Assembly (NCBI RefSeq): GCF_000340475.1
Contig: NZ_CM001792.1
Coordinates: 1,510,659 to 1,574,658 of the forward strand
DNA length: 64,000 bases
Reading direction: 5' to 3'
Source: Oceanobacillus kimchii X50
Lineage (GTDB): Bacteria > Bacillota > Bacilli > Bacillales > Amphibacillaceae
The first letter of the stretch is position 1; each line of letters opens with the position of its first letter. This document shows, in pieces, positions 25,941-36,200 of the stretch. The notes beneath the pieces are model-generated. The model was not told where the DNA came from and ran no database searches. It saw only the letters and a program-made list of their open reading frames with translations. The position numbers and the translations under genes were made by a program.

Positions 25941-27971
25941 GTGGTACAAAAACCTGTAACAGAAGTAAAAGGAATTGGAGAAAAAGTTGCCGAGCAATTA
26001 GCGACGATGAATATTTTTACTGTAAAAGATATGTTGGAATATTTTCCGTATCGATACGATATTTTCGAAAAAAAACCGCTACATGAGTTAATTCATGATG
26101 ATAAAGTAACGATAGAAGGGAAAGTGGTCCATGACCCTTCCCTTACTTTTTATGGTAGAAAAAAATCTAGACTTTCCTTTACCGTAGAAGTTGATGGTGT
26201 AGCTGTAAAAGCTGTCATGTTTAATCGTTCATTTGCTAAAAAACAAATAACACAGCAAAGTTGGATTACCTTAACTGGGAAATGGGATGCGCACCGTCTG
26301 CAAATAACGGTCAGTAACTATCAATTAGGAAGAATGGAAGAAAAAAGCTCTATTAAACCAATTTATTCCGTTAAAGGTGATTTTACATCATATAAACTTC
26401 AAAAACTTATCCATCGTACATTAGAAGATTCTCTAACAGAAATTAAAGAAATACTCCCGGCTAAGTATTTAGATCAATACAAATTACCCAGTCGTGAGAA
26501 TGCGGTTAAAACAATGCATTTTCCAAAAAATCGTGTGGAGTTGAAGCATGCCAGAAGGAGATTTATATATGAAGAATTTTTGCTTTTTCAATTAAAAATG
26601 CAACTATTTCGTAAGAAACAGCGTGAATCTACAACTGGTAATCGTCAAGATTTTGATCATGAGAAATTGATATCTTTTATAAAGAGCTTTCCGTTCGAAT
26701 TGACCCACGCACAAAATCGAGCGCTTAAGCAAATATTAAATGATATGAAAGATCCATATCGGATGAATCGTTTGCTTCAAGGGGATGTTGGTTCAGGAAA
26801 AACGGCTGTTGCTGCAATTTGTTTGTACGCATCCGTGACATCTGGTCAACAAGGGGCGTTGATGGTGCCTACAGAAATATTAGCAGAGCAACATTTTCAA
26901 TCCCTTCAGCAAATGTTTGGAGTTAGAGCTAAAATTGCTCTATTAACTGGTTCTGTAAAAGGAAAAAAGAGAAAAGAACTGACTGAAAAAATTGAAAATC
27001 AAAAGATAGATATTGTTATAGGTACACATGCATTAATTCAAGACGATGTTTTTTTTAAAAACTTAGGATTAGTAATTGTAGATGAGCAGCATCGTTTCGG
27101 TGTAGAACAAAGGCGGGTGTTACGCGACAAAGGTTTATACCCAGATGTTTTATTTATGACAGCCACGCCAATTCCTAGAACACTCGCAATAACAGCTTTT
27201 GGTGATATGGATGTATCAGTAATTGATCAACTTCCTTCAGGACGAAAAGAAATAGAAACGTTATGGGTTAAAGCCAATACCTTTGATCGTATATTAGACT
27301 TTGTGAGAAAGCGTGTGGATGAAGGCGAGCAAGCATATGTAATAAGTCCGCTCATTGAAGAATCAGATAAACTAGATATACAGAACGCAGTAGAATTATA
27401 TCATCAGCTCGAAGCTTATTACTCTGGAGATGTTCAAATTGGATTAATGCATGGGCGATTAGCCACAAATGAAAAAGAAGAAGTTATGCGTCAATTCGCG
27501 GAAAATAAAACTCAAGTACTTGTCTCTACAACGGTAGTCGAAGTGGGTGTGAATGTTCCGAATGCGACAATAATGATTATTTATGATGCAGAGCGTTTTG
27601 GATTGTCGCAACTACACCAATTAAGAGGAAGAGTAGGCCGTGGAGAGAAACAAAGTTATTGTATTCTTATTGCTGAACCAAAAGGAGAAATTGGAAAAGA
27701 ACGTATGCGAATTATGACAGAGACTACAGATGGATTCGAGTTGTCAGAACAGGATTTACAGTTACGAGGGCCTGGGGATTTTTTTGGGAAAAAACAAAGT
27801 GGTATGCCGGAGTTTAAAGTAGCTGATATGGTGCACGATTATCGAGCGCTAGAGACGGCGAGGGAGGATGCATCGATAATTATTGAAAATGACCTTTTAG
27901 AGGAGAAAAGTTATCAAGATATTCGTTCCCTTTTAGAAGAAGAAATAGATCGAATGGAAAAATTGGATTAA
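25941..27971 (+). CDS. recG: ATP-dependent DNA helicase RecG
   Basis: This 676-residue helicase remodels stalled forks and branched DNA. An N-terminal OB 'wedge' domain (about 50-150) precedes the helicase core. Walker A is 'LQGDVGSGKTAVA', the Walker B region is 'IVDEQHRFGVEQR', and motif III is 'FMTATPIPRTLA'. 'LHQLRGRVGRGEKQSYCIL' is motif VI. 'GPGDFFGKKQSGMPEF' is in the C-terminal region. It starts at GTG 25941. The fapR promoter begins right after its stop. Confidence 0.97.
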   Translation: MVQKPVTEVKGIGEKVAEQLATMNIFTVKDMLEYFPYRYDIFEKKPLHELIHDDKVTIEGKVVHDPSLTFYGRKKSRLSFTVEVDGVAVKAVMFNRSFAKKQITQQSWITLTGKWDAHRLQITVSNYQLGRMEEKSSIKPIYSVKGDFTSYKLQKLIHRTLEDSLTEIKEILPAKYLDQYKLPSRENAVKTMHFPKNRVELKHARRRFIYEEFLLFQLKMQLFRKKQRESTTGNRQDFDHEKLISFIKSFPFELTHAQNRALKQILNDMKDPYRMNRLLQGDVGSGKTAVAAICLYASVTSGQQGALMVPTEILAEQHFQSLQQMFGVRAKIALLTGSVKGKKRKELTEKIENQKIDIVIGTHALIQDDVFFKNLGLVIVDEQHRFGVEQRRVLRDKGLYPDVLFMTATPIPRTLAITAFGDMDVSVIDQLPSGRKEIETLWVKANTFDRILDFVRKRVDEGEQAYVISPLIEESDKLDIQNAVELYHQLEAYYSGDVQIGLMHGRLATNEKEEVMRQFAENKTQVLVSTTVVEVGVNVPNATIMIIYDAERFGLSQLHQLRGRVGRGEKQSYCILIAEPKGEIGKERMRIMTETTDGFELSEQDLQLRGPGDFFGKKQSGMPEFKVADMVHDYRALETAREDASIIIENDLLEEKSYQDIRSLLEEEIDRMEKLD

Positions 27972-27979
27972 TAGATAGC

Positions 27980-28029
27980 TTGCATAAATAAGCTGGCTAT
28001 TATATATTACTATTAGTACCAAGTCTTAA
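27980..28029 (+). promoter_or_regulatory. fapR operon promoter with FapR box
   Basis: TTGCAT (27980-27985) and TATATT (28003-28008) are 17 bp apart. TTAGTACCAAGTCTTAA (28013-28029) directly follows the -10 and matches the known 17-bp FapR operator (TTAGTACC-N2-GTCTTAA type). This is the autoregulatory layout known from B. subtilis: FapR represses fapR-plsX-fabD-fabG until malonyl-CoA releases it. Confidence 0.88.
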
Positions 28030-28055
28030 ATTTGAATGAAAGATAGTTGATGCAG

Positions 28056-28631
28056 ATGAAAAGATCGAAAGTTGAACGTCAGAATATGCTTAAAGAAAAA
28101 ATAGAATTAACTCCTTTTGTAACGGATGAGCAATTAGCAAAAGAATTCCAAGTAAGCATTCAGACGATTCGTCTGGATCGGATGGAATTAGCTATTCCAG
28201 AGCTAAGAGAGAGAATAAAACACGTGGCCACCAATCAATGGAATGAAACAGTTAAGGCTTTGCCTTTAGAGGAAGTCATTGGAGAAGTGATTGATTTAGA
28301 GCTAGATGAACGTGCTATATCGATTATGGATATTACGCCAGATTTAGTATTTTCTAGAAATAAAATAGCTCGTGGACATCATTTATTTGCCCAAGCAAAT
28401 TCACTTGCAGTCGCTGTTATCAATGATGAACTTGCTTTAACAGCAAAATCAAATCTTAAATTTACGAGACAGGTAAATGAAGGTGAACGTGTTATTGCAA
28501 AAGCTATCGTAAAAGGAAAAGACACTCGAGATCGGACAATTGTAGAAGTGAATAGCTACGTAGAAAATGAACTTGTATTTACAGGTGAATTTTTTATGTT
28601 CCATTCTAGTAATGAAAAAGGAGAAATTTAA
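28056..28631 (+). CDS. fapR: Fatty acid and phospholipid synthesis repressor FapR
   Basis: This DeoR-like helix-turn-helix protein of about 191 residues has a C-terminal hot-dog domain. The DNA-binding part is '[19 protein letters not shown]' (about 25-43). The malonyl-CoA-binding domain holds '[23 protein letters not shown]'. It is nearly collinear with B. subtilis FapR. Three starts compete: TTG 28047, ATG 28050 and ATG 28056; the last fits the family N-terminus (MKRSKVERQ). The ribosome site is weak for all of them, so translation may be modest. It lies one base before plsX. Confidence 0.96.
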   Translation: MKRSKVERQNMLKEKIELTPFVTDEQLAKEFQVSIQTIRLDRMELAIPELRERIKHVATNQWNETVKALPLEEVIGEVIDLELDERAISIMDITPDLVFSRNKIARGHHLFAQANSLAVAVINDELALTAKSNLKFTRQVNEGERVIAKAIVKGKDTRDRTIVEVNSYVENELVFTGEFFMFHSSNEKGEI

Positions 28632-28632
28632 C

Positions 28633-29631
28633 ATGCGCTTAGCGATAGATGCGATGGGTGGAGACCATGCGCCAAAAGAAATTGTTCTTGGTGCAATGGA
28701 TGCTGTAAAGGAATTAGATGTTGAAATCACTTTATATGGTGATAAAGATCAAATTACTCCCCATCTAACAAATGATAAAAATATTACAATTGTACATACA
28801 GAAGAAGTAATTACGAGTGAAGATGAGCCAGTCCGTGCAGTTCGGAGAAAGAAAAATGCTTCGCTAGTATTAATGGCAAATGCAGTTAAAGAAAAAGAAG
28901 CTGAGGCGTGTATATCTGCTGGGAATACTGGGGCCTTAATGAGCGCAGGGCTATTTGTAGTTGGAAGAATTCCTGGTATCGATCGACCAGCTCTTAGTCC
29001 AACATTACCAACGGTTGACGGTAAAGGGTTTTTAATGCTTGATGTCGGAGCAAATGTAGAAGCTAAACCAGATCACTTATTGCAATACGCAATTATGGGC
29101 TCCATTTATTCTGAAAAGGTAAGAAAGATCCAACAGCCAAGAGTAGGGCTTCTAAATGTAGGAACAGAAGACGGTAAAGGTAATGAACTTACAAAGAAAG
29201 CATTTGAATTATTGCAATCTGCACCAATTAATTTTGTGGGGAATGTAGAATCGAGAGATATTTTAAGCGGCGTTGCTGATGTAGTAGTAACCGATGGATT
29301 TAGCGGAAATATTGCGCTAAAAACGATTGAAGGAACAGCGGAAACAATTTTCACCCTCTTAAAAGGAACGTTAATGTCTTCTACCAAAACAAAATTAGCT
29401 GCCGCATTAGTGAAGAAGGATTTGGGAGGACTAAAAGATAAGCTTGATTACTCTGAATATGGAGGCGCGGGCTTATTTGGACTTGCTGCTCCGGTAATTA
29501 AAGCACATGGTTCTTCCAATGCAAGAGCAATCTATAATGCTATTAAGCAAGCAAAACATATGGTGGAATTTAATGTAACACCAACGATAGCAACTACAAT
29601 TGAATCTATTGGGAATGTAGAGGAGGAATAA
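28633..29631 (+). CDS. plsX: Phosphate acyltransferase PlsX
   Basis: This enzyme of about 332 residues makes acyl-phosphate from acyl-ACP for phospholipid synthesis. It is a peripheral membrane protein. The N-terminal signature is '[16 protein letters not shown]', and '[10 protein letters not shown]' and '[13 protein letters not shown]' are family motifs. The start is ATG 28633 after AAAGGAG; an upstream in-frame extension into fapR is not credible. It directly follows fapR and precedes fabD. Confidence 0.96.
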   Translation: MRLAIDAMGGDHAPKEIVLGAMDAVKELDVEITLYGDKDQITPHLTNDKNITIVHTEEVITSEDEPVRAVRRKKNASLVLMANAVKEKEAEACISAGNTGALMSAGLFVVGRIPGIDRPALSPTLPTVDGKGFLMLDVGANVEAKPDHLLQYAIMGSIYSEKVRKIQQPRVGLLNVGTEDGKGNELTKKAFELLQSAPINFVGNVESRDILSGVADVVVTDGFSGNIALKTIEGTAETIFTLLKGTLMSSTKTKLAAALVKKDLGGLKDKLDYSEYGGAGLFGLAAPVIKAHGSSNARAIYNAIKQAKHMVEFNVTPTIATTIESIGNVEEE

Positions 29632-29633
29632 AT

Positions 29634-30572
29634 TTGAAAAAAGTAGCATTCATGTTTCCTGGCCAAGGATCACAAACTGTCGGGATGGGTAAGGAATTAT
29701 ACGATGCAAATCCAAAGCTCCAAGAACTTTATTTAGAAGCAAACCAAATATTAGGTAAAGATATTCAACAATTAATGTTTGAAGGTCCTGAAAATGAGTT
29801 AACTCAGACAGAAAATGCACAACCAGCTCTATTACTTACGAGTGTAGCTATTCAAAAGTTACTTGAGGATCGCGGTGTAACTCCTGTAATGACAGTTGGG
29901 CATAGTTTAGGAGAATATAGTGCACTAGTTGCTTCAGGGGCATTTACTTGGCAAGATGCCTTGTCATTGGTTCAAATTAGAGGTCGTTTAATGGAAGCAG
30001 CATTTCCAAAAGGACAGGGAACGATGGCTGCAGTACTAGGTCTTGATGCAACTACAATTGAAGCTGCTTTATTAGAAATTACAGATCAAGTGGTTGATAT
30101 TGCTAACTTAAATTGTCCTGGACAAGTTGTTATTTCTGGATCTATTGAAGGTGTAGAACAGGCAACTATTCTCTTAAAAGATAAAGGGGCAAAACGAGTA
30201 CTTCCCTTAAATGTAAGTGGACCATTTCATTCTAAGCTAATGAAAGCAGCAAATGATGAATTTGCTACTTATTTAGATAAAGTGGAAATAAGTGATGCAA
30301 AACCACCAGTATATGCAAATGTATCAGCAAGTGCTACTTCAAGTAGTGGAGAATTAAAAGGGTTACTGTTAAAACAACTATATTCACCAGTTAGATTTGA
30401 AGAGTCAATAAATCAAATGATTGAAAACGGTGTAGATGCTTTTGTAGAAGTTGGGACAGGGAAAGTATTATCGGGTTTAGTGAAAAAAATTAATCGTAGA
30501 ATGCCTACATTTGCAATTCAAGATCAGGCATCACTCGATAAATTTATGGAATGGTATGAGGAGGATGCATAA
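29634..30572 (+). CDS. fabD: Malonyl-CoA:ACP transacylase
   Basis: This 312-residue enzyme moves malonyl groups from CoA to acyl carrier protein. It has 'FMFPGQGSQTVGMG', the nucleophile elbow 'VGHSLGEYSAL' with the catalytic Ser, and the catalytic His in 'SGPFHSKLM'. It starts at TTG 29634, with AGGAGGA upstream. It sits two bases after plsX and directly before fabG in the FapR-controlled operon. Confidence 0.97.
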   Translation: MKKVAFMFPGQGSQTVGMGKELYDANPKLQELYLEANQILGKDIQQLMFEGPENELTQTENAQPALLLTSVAIQKLLEDRGVTPVMTVGHSLGEYSALVASGAFTWQDALSLVQIRGRLMEAAFPKGQGTMAAVLGLDATTIEAALLEITDQVVDIANLNCPGQVVISGSIEGVEQATILLKDKGAKRVLPLNVSGPFHSKLMKAANDEFATYLDKVEISDAKPPVYANVSASATSSSGELKGLLLKQLYSPVRFEESINQMIENGVDAFVEVGTGKVLSGLVKKINRRMPTFAIQDQASLDKFMEWYEEDA

Positions 30573-31313
30573 ATGCTACAAGGAAAAAATGCGATTGTAA
30601 CAGGAGCTTCTCGAGGCATAGGTAGATCTATTGCACTGGAACTTGCAAAACAAGGTGCAAATGTAGTGGTGAATTATGCAGGAAGTGAAGCTAAAGCAGA
30701 AGAGGTAGTTCAAGAAGCAATAAGTTTTGGTGTCCGTTCTTTCAAAGTTCAGACAGATATCTCAAACGAATCAGAAGTAAAGGAAATGATGAAGTCTGTT
30801 ACCAACGAATTGGGTTCTATTGATATTCTTGTGAACAATGCTGGAATCACAAAAGATAATCTTTTGATGCGGATGAAAGAAGATGAATTCGATCAAGTAG
30901 TACAAACAAACTTAAAAGGTACGTTTTTATGTACAAAGGCAGTAACGCGTCAAATGATGAAACAAAAGTCTGGCAGAATTATAAATGTAGCTTCTATAGT
31001 AGGAGTGAGTGGGAATCCAGGACAAGCAAATTATGTTGCTGCAAAAGCAGGAGTAATTGGATTAACAAAAACAACAGCAAAAGAATTAGCGTCTCGAAAT
31101 ATTTTAGTGAATGCAGTAGCTCCAGGATTTATTTCTACGGATATGACTGATCGATTAAGTGAAGAACAACAAGATTCACTCTTAAATCTTGTGCCATTAG
31201 AACGCTTTGGTAAACCGGAAGATGTAGCAAGAGTTGTTCGTTTCTTAGCAACAGAAGATGCCAATTATATTACTGGTCAAACCATTCATATTGACGGTGG
31301 TATGGTGATGTAA
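30573..31313 (+). CDS. fabG: 3-oxoacyl-ACP reductase
   Basis: This 246-residue NADPH-dependent short-chain dehydrogenase performs the first reduction of each elongation cycle. It has the cofactor loop '[13 protein letters not shown]', 'LVNNAGIT', the catalytic Ser in '[12 protein letters not shown]', and Tyr-x3-Lys in 'NYVAAKAG'. The ATG begins on the base after the fabD stop codon and follows a GAGGA site. Confidence 0.97.
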   Translation: MLQGKNAIVTGASRGIGRSIALELAKQGANVVVNYAGSEAKAEEVVQEAISFGVRSFKVQTDISNESEVKEMMKSVTNELGSIDILVNNAGITKDNLLMRMKEDEFDQVVQTNLKGTFLCTKAVTRQMMKQKSGRIINVASIVGVSGNPGQANYVAAKAGVIGLTKTTAKELASRNILVNAVAPGFISTDMTDRLSEEQQDSLLNLVPLERFGKPEDVARVVRFLATEDANYITGQTIHIDGGMVM

Positions 31314-31322
31314 TACAATGAC

Positions 31323-31342
31323 ATAGCTAAAGTTTTAGCTAT
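31323..31342 (+). promoter_or_regulatory. Hairpin and possible promoter ahead of acpP
   Basis: ATAGCTAA and TTAGCTAT form a perfect 8-bp stem around AGTT in the 71-bp fabG-acpP gap. A perfect TATAAT follows at 31358-31363, 17 bp after TTAGCT. acpP may thus have its own start or a processing site, which would fit its need for high expression. Confidence 0.4.
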
Positions 31343-31384
31343 AGTATGAGGTATATGTATAATCTTTGAAAGGGGGTGAAGGAA

Positions 31385-31618
31385 GTGGCAGACGTATTTG
31401 ATCGAGTAAAAGAAATTATAATTGATCGCCTTGATGTGGAAGAAGCTAAAGTAACCATGGAAGCATCTTTTAAAGAAGATCTAGATGCAGATTCTCTAGA
31501 TGTGGTGGAGCTTGTTATGGAATTAGAAGATGAATTCGATATGGAAATCGCAGATGAGGATGCTGAAAAAATAAATACAGTAGGTGATGCTGTAGATTAC
31601 ATAAACAGCAAAGCTTAA
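31385..31618 (+). CDS. acpP: Acyl carrier protein
   Basis: This 77-residue acidic protein carries growing acyl chains on a phosphopantetheine arm. The attachment Ser is in '[20 protein letters not shown]', which is almost invariant. The family N-terminus ([12 protein letters not shown]) supports GTG 31385. An earlier in-frame GTG at 31376 lies within the ribosome site AAGGGGGTGAAGG. Confidence 0.98.
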   Translation: MADVFDRVKEIIIDRLDVEEAKVTMEASFKEDLDADSLDVVELVMELEDEFDMEIADEDAEKINTVGDAVDYINSKA

Positions 31619-31636
31619 GTGAATATTTGTTTACTC

Positions 31637-31838
31637 AGAGGTTGGGATATAATAAAGAGATTTAGTTTAAAGGCGAACAATCGTATAGCATAACGAAAGA
31701 AATATACGTTAATCCTTAGAGGAGGGACATGTCTTCTCTAAAGAAAAGCGAAGTATTCTTTAAAAGTTATGTTTTAGTTTACCTTTATTTAAATTCTCTT
31801 GTTGTCTCAACCTTTTATCTTTTAATGTAAAAGTTTTT
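31637..31838 (+). ncRNA. Long structured RNA element between acpP and rnc
   Basis: Bases 31639-31678 fold back on 31777-31813 as a long stem with small bulges and several G-U pairs, for example the run starting at AGGTTGGGAT. An inner stem (CATAAC 31689-31694 with GTTATG 31766-31771) follows. Inside that is a 10-bp hairpin (31715-31740) or, alternatively, a 7-bp hairpin (TAAAGAA with TTCTTTA). A weak T-run hairpin (31812-31838) overlaps the outer arm, so the two are partly exclusive. A shorter relative lies at 49528-49614. The rest of the 313-bp gap holds only the rnc ribosome site. Confidence 0.6.
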
Positions 31839-31931
31839 GGGACCACCTAGCTAAAGCTCTAAGTTTCCGACTAGAAGAAAACAAATTCGTCACTTATGTA
31901 AGTTTTATTTTATTAATTAGGAGGTGTCTAA

Positions 31932-32618
31932 ATGGATATACGTCCATTAGAGGAGCACTTAGGTATCTCTTTTAAACAAAAAGCATTGTTAAAGGAAGCC
32001 TTTACCCATTCATCGTATGTGAATGAGCATCGGAAACAACGACTATCGGATAATGAGCGTCTAGAATTTTTAGGAGACGCAGTTTTGGAATTAGCAGTAT
32101 CACAGTATTTATATCGTAATAACAAAGATATGCCAGAAGGAGAAATGACTAAGCTTCGAGCGGCAATTGTATGTGAGCCTTCCTTAAAAAACTTTGCAGA
32201 AGAGTTGGAATTTGGTAAATTTCTGCGGTTAGGCAAAGGAGAGCAGCAAACTGGAGGAAGAGAAAGACCTGCTATTTTAGCAGATGCTTTTGAAGCATTT
32301 CTTGGGGCGCTCTATTTAGATCAAGGCTTTGACAACGTGTTAGATTTCTTAAATATTCATGTGTTTCCTAAATTAACAACGGGTGCTTTTTCGCATGCGA
32401 TGGATTATAAAAGTCAGTTACAAGAATTTGTTCAGCAACATAAAGATCAAAAAATTGAATACAGAATCATCGAAGAAAAGGGACCATCTCATAATAAAGA
32501 GTTTGTTGCGGAAGTTGTTATTCAAGAAAAAGCTGCTGGAAATGGTACTGGTCGTACCAAAAAAGAAGCGGAGCAACGAGCTGCCAAAAATGCGCTTGAT
32601 GCTATCAATAACAGTTAA
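31932..32618 (+). CDS. rnc: Ribonuclease III
   Basis: This 228-residue enzyme cleaves double-stranded RNA in rRNA maturation and mRNA turnover. The catalytic RNase III domain (about 1-150) has the signature '[17 protein letters not shown]' and the second acidic cluster in '[18 protein letters not shown]'. The dsRNA-binding domain (about 155-226) ends in '[21 protein letters not shown]'. TAGGAGGTG precedes the ATG. A long dsRNA-like element lies directly upstream. It is followed by its own terminator, so it is split from smc. Confidence 0.97.
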   Translation: MDIRPLEEHLGISFKQKALLKEAFTHSSYVNEHRKQRLSDNERLEFLGDAVLELAVSQYLYRNNKDMPEGEMTKLRAAIVCEPSLKNFAEELEFGKFLRLGKGEQQTGGRERPAILADAFEAFLGALYLDQGFDNVLDFLNIHVFPKLTTGAFSHAMDYKSQLQEFVQQHKDQKIEYRIIEEKGPSHNKEFVAEVVIQEKAAGNGTGRTKKEAEQRAAKNALDAINNS

Positions 32619-32620
32619 TA

Positions 32621-32656
32621 AAAAATCTCAAGGTAAAAGTTATCCTTGAGATTTTT
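32621..32656. terminator. Bidirectional terminator between rnc and the UPF0435 gene
   Basis: A perfect 13-bp stem (AAAAATCTCAAGG and complement) with a ten-base loop and five Ts on either strand serves both convergent genes. Confidence 0.92.
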
Positions 32657-32663
32657 ATGTATA

Positions 32664-32888
32664 TTATTTACGTATACTTGATAGTTCTTGAATAAATGCT
32701 TGTTTTTCAAATGCGCTTAATTGTCCCTTGCTTTTAACCATTTCATACATCATCTTTAGATCTTCATATTTATCAAGGTTGTAATCTTCCACTTCCATAA
32801 TAGATCGATTAACAATTTGAAGTTCCTCTGATAGTGTATCCAATATATATTTCATATTTTCAGTGCTAGGTTGATCTAGATTCATCAT
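32664..32888 (-). CDS. UPF0435 (DUF1128) small protein
   Basis: This 74-residue, mostly helical protein shows the UPF0435/YfkK pattern: 'LQIVNRSIMEVEDYNLDKYEDLKMMYEMVKSKGQLSAFEKQAFIQELSSIR'. The function is unknown. Two adjacent ATGs compete (32888 and 32885), with AAGGAGG suitably placed for either. It is inserted on the opposite strand between rnc and smc, which are adjacent in B. subtilis. Confidence 0.85.
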   Translation of the reverse strand: MMNLDQPSTENMKYILDTLSEELQIVNRSIMEVEDYNLDKYEDLKMMYEMVKSKGQLSAFEKQAFIQELSSIRK

Positions 32889-33250
32889 CTTCCTCCTTCA
32901 AATACTTACCTTTTTGTTCTATATCATAACATAGGTTGATCCATTCAAGACTACTATTTTTCAAGAAAATATTAAAAAGCTCTATATGTCTGTCGAAATT
33001 AGTGAAATATAGGAACCAATTGGTCTCAACCATATGCGAAATAATGATAATATGGTAAAATAAATTAGTTAAAAACGTATAAATTGGGTATATAATAACT
33101 CGTTTACATAGATATTTTTGCTGACTCAGAGATGTTATCTTAAAGTTTAAACAATTGATTCTATTACAAAGTATAAAAGAATCAAATCTAATCCTTTTTG
33201 AAAAGGTAACCTAAAGAGAGTACAGCTGGTTTAAAAATAGGAGAATGATA
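32889..33250. other. Divergent 362-bp spacer between UPF0435 gene and smc
   Basis: No gene is seen. It holds a 10-bp palindrome ACCAATTGGT (33015-33024), a perfect TATAAT (33091-33096) without a clear -35, a perfect 8-bp hairpin TTGATTCT/AGAATCAA (33155-33185), and a CCTTTT-TG-AAAAGG hairpin (33193-33206) shortly before the smc ribosome site. The last two could attenuate smc transcription. Confidence 0.4.
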
Positions 33251-36200
33251 ATGTATTTAAAACGTTTAGAAAGTAAGGGATTTAAATCATTTGCAGAGCG
33301 AATAAGTGTTGATTTTGTTTCCGGAGTAACAGCGGTAGTAGGTCCAAACGGAAGTGGAAAGAGTAACATTACAGATGCAATACGTTGGGTGCTAGGCGAG
33401 CAATCTGCAAAATCATTACGTGGCTCTAAAATGGAAGATATTATATTTCAAGGTAGTGATACGAGAAAAGCATTAAATGTAGCTGAAGTAACACTTGTAC
33501 TAGATAATCAAGATCAGCGTGTTCCACTAGATTATGAAGAAGTTAGTGTAACAAGACGAGTCTATCGATCTGGAGAAAGTGAGTTCTATATCAATAAACA
33601 ACCATGTCGTTTAAAAGATATAATTGACTTGTTTATGGACTCAGGCTTAGGGAGAGAAGCTTTCTCGATTATTAGTCAAGGAAAAGTGGAAGAGATACTA
33701 AGTTCTAAGGCGGAAGAACGTCGAACAATATTTGAAGAAGCAGCTGGAGTCTTAAAATATAAACAACGAAAGAAAAAAGCGGAATATAAACTTGCAGAAA
33801 CACAGGAAAACTTAAATCGTGTGGAAGATATCATCTATGAGATTGAACAACAAATAGATCCTATGGAAGAACAAGCTGATCGCGCAAAACGCTATCAACA
33901 ATTACAAGAACAATTAAGAGATACAGAAGTAGCACTATTAATAACAGAAATAGAACGAATTCATTCTGATTGGCAAATAGTGTTACAAGATTTAGAGTCA
34001 GAAAAAGATAATCAAGTAAAGCAGCAGCAGCAAGTGAAGACAATTGAAAATAGATTATTTGAACAAAAACAGGTTTCTTCAACCATTGATGAATCGTTAG
34101 AGAAATTACAATCTACGCTATTACAATCGACTGAGCAATTAGAAAAGTATGAAGGAAGAAAACAGTTACTTGATGAACGGTCGAAGCATTTCGGTGAAAA
34201 TCGAGAAAAGTTAACGCAGCAACTACAAGAAATCGAACAACAAATAGTAGTACTTGCTAACGATTTAAAAACCGAACAAAGTAAATTAACGGATATTCAA
34301 CAGTCTAAAAAACAAACCAAAGACAATGTGGAATTACTTCAGCAAAAGTTATCTACCAGTCAAGAAAAAATTGCAGACCAAATTGAAGACTTGAAATCCG
34401 AATATATTGAGCTTTTAAATCAACAAGCTGCTAAAAGAAATGAACTACAATCCGTATCACAACAAACTGAACAGATTGAACAAAAAAATAAGCATCAATC
34501 ATCAAAATTCAAGGATCTAATTGCAAAAAGAGAGCAATTACAATCGGAGAAAGAAGAAGTCGAAAAAGTATTAGAAACCATTGATACAGATTTAAAAGCA
34601 AAAGAAAAAGAAATGATGACTTTAAAACTCGAACTACAGTCAGAGCGAGGAAATTACGAAGATGCACAATCTAAATTGTACCAAGGTTATCAATACATCG
34701 AAAAACTAAAATCTAAAAAAGAAATGCTTGAAGAAATGAAAGAAGATTACCAAGGGTTCTTTCACGGTGTAAAATCCATTTTGAAAGCAAGAGAAGACAA
34801 GAAACTTACAGGAATTGAAGGAGCAGTTATCGAATTAATGGAAGTCCCAAAACAGTATGTGACTGCAATGGAGACTGTACTAGGTGGTCAAGCACAGCAT
34901 ATTGTAGTTATGGATGATCAAGCAGCAAGAAAAGCAATTGGCTGGTTAAAACAAACCAATAATGGTCGTGCGACATTTCTTCCTCTAGCTTCTATTCAGG
35001 AAAGATTTATTGCAAATGAGTGGTTAGGGAAGATTAGAAAACATGAAGGTTTTGTAGGTGTTGCTGCAGAATTAATTAAAATCGATGACAAATATAAAAA
35101 AGTACTTAGTCATTTAATGGGGCATGTAATTATCACGAAAACATTAAAAGACGCGAATGAAATTGCCAAACAAGTGCAACGCCGTTATCGAATTGTTACG
35201 TTGGAAGGGGATGTGGTCAACCCTGGAGGATCGATGTCTGGTGGAGCACAAAAAAAATCCAATCAATCTTTATTTACGAGAGAAAAAGACTTACAAGATA
35301 TTGCTGAGCGATTAGAGGAATATCAACAAAAAGCCCAACAATTTGAACATACAGTAAAGAAACGTAAAGAACTTGTGCAACAACTGGATAACAAACTTTC
35401 AGAAGGGGACAAAGACAAGTCTTCATTGCAAGAACGATTACAATCCCAAAGAAACACGATGAATGAATTAGATATAAAATTGACATCTGTTAATGATAAT
35501 TTATCTATTTATGATATGGATAAACAACAATATGCCCAAGACGTGGATCAATTATCTTCTAGGAAAAATAAATTAACAAATGAGTTAGAATCTATTAAAC
35601 AGCAGTTGATAAAAATACAATCAGAAATCGATAAGTTAACAGAAGAAGAATCTCTTTGGAAAGAAAATCAAGAAAAACTTCAAGATGAATATCATCATTT
35701 ACAAGTATTATTAGCAGAGCAAGAAGAGAGACTAAAGCATCAACAGTTAAAAACAAAAGAATTACAAGATCAATATGCAGAAGCAATAGAGCGAAAAGAT
35801 GATCAGGTTGCTGAATTAATAAATCTAGATGAAATCCATGCCACCGATGAGTCGGAGGAACAAATAGACGAAATTATAGCAATAAATCGAAAGAAGAAAC
35901 AAGAAGCTTCAACGAAAATAGCTGAGCAACGAGAAAAAAGAATGCAGCAAGTTCAGTATTTAGATCAATTGGATGAACAATTGAAAAAAGAAAACCAACA
36001 ACTTGAAGAAATAAATGAAAGAAAACAGCAGTCTGAAGTGAAATCCAATCGACTTGATGTAGAATTAGAGAACCGATTAAGTCAATTAGAAAAAGACTAT
36101 ACCACGACGTATGAGAGAGCGTGTGAAGAATTTGACAAGGTAGAAAATATACAACAAACTCAAGTGGAAGTAGACCAGTTAAAAGCGGATATTGAAAGAC

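Noticed and set aside
31648..31653. TATAAT inside the left arm of the rnc-upstream element as an rnc promoter
   Set aside because: The best -35 is poor (TTGTTT at 15 bp), and the hexamer is better explained as part of the stem; a real start here is not excluded.
31838..31848. GGGACCACC as a T-box-like motif before rnc
   Set aside because: It lacks the T-box consensus, specifier-loop domain and a following antiterminator; rnc is not a T-box target.
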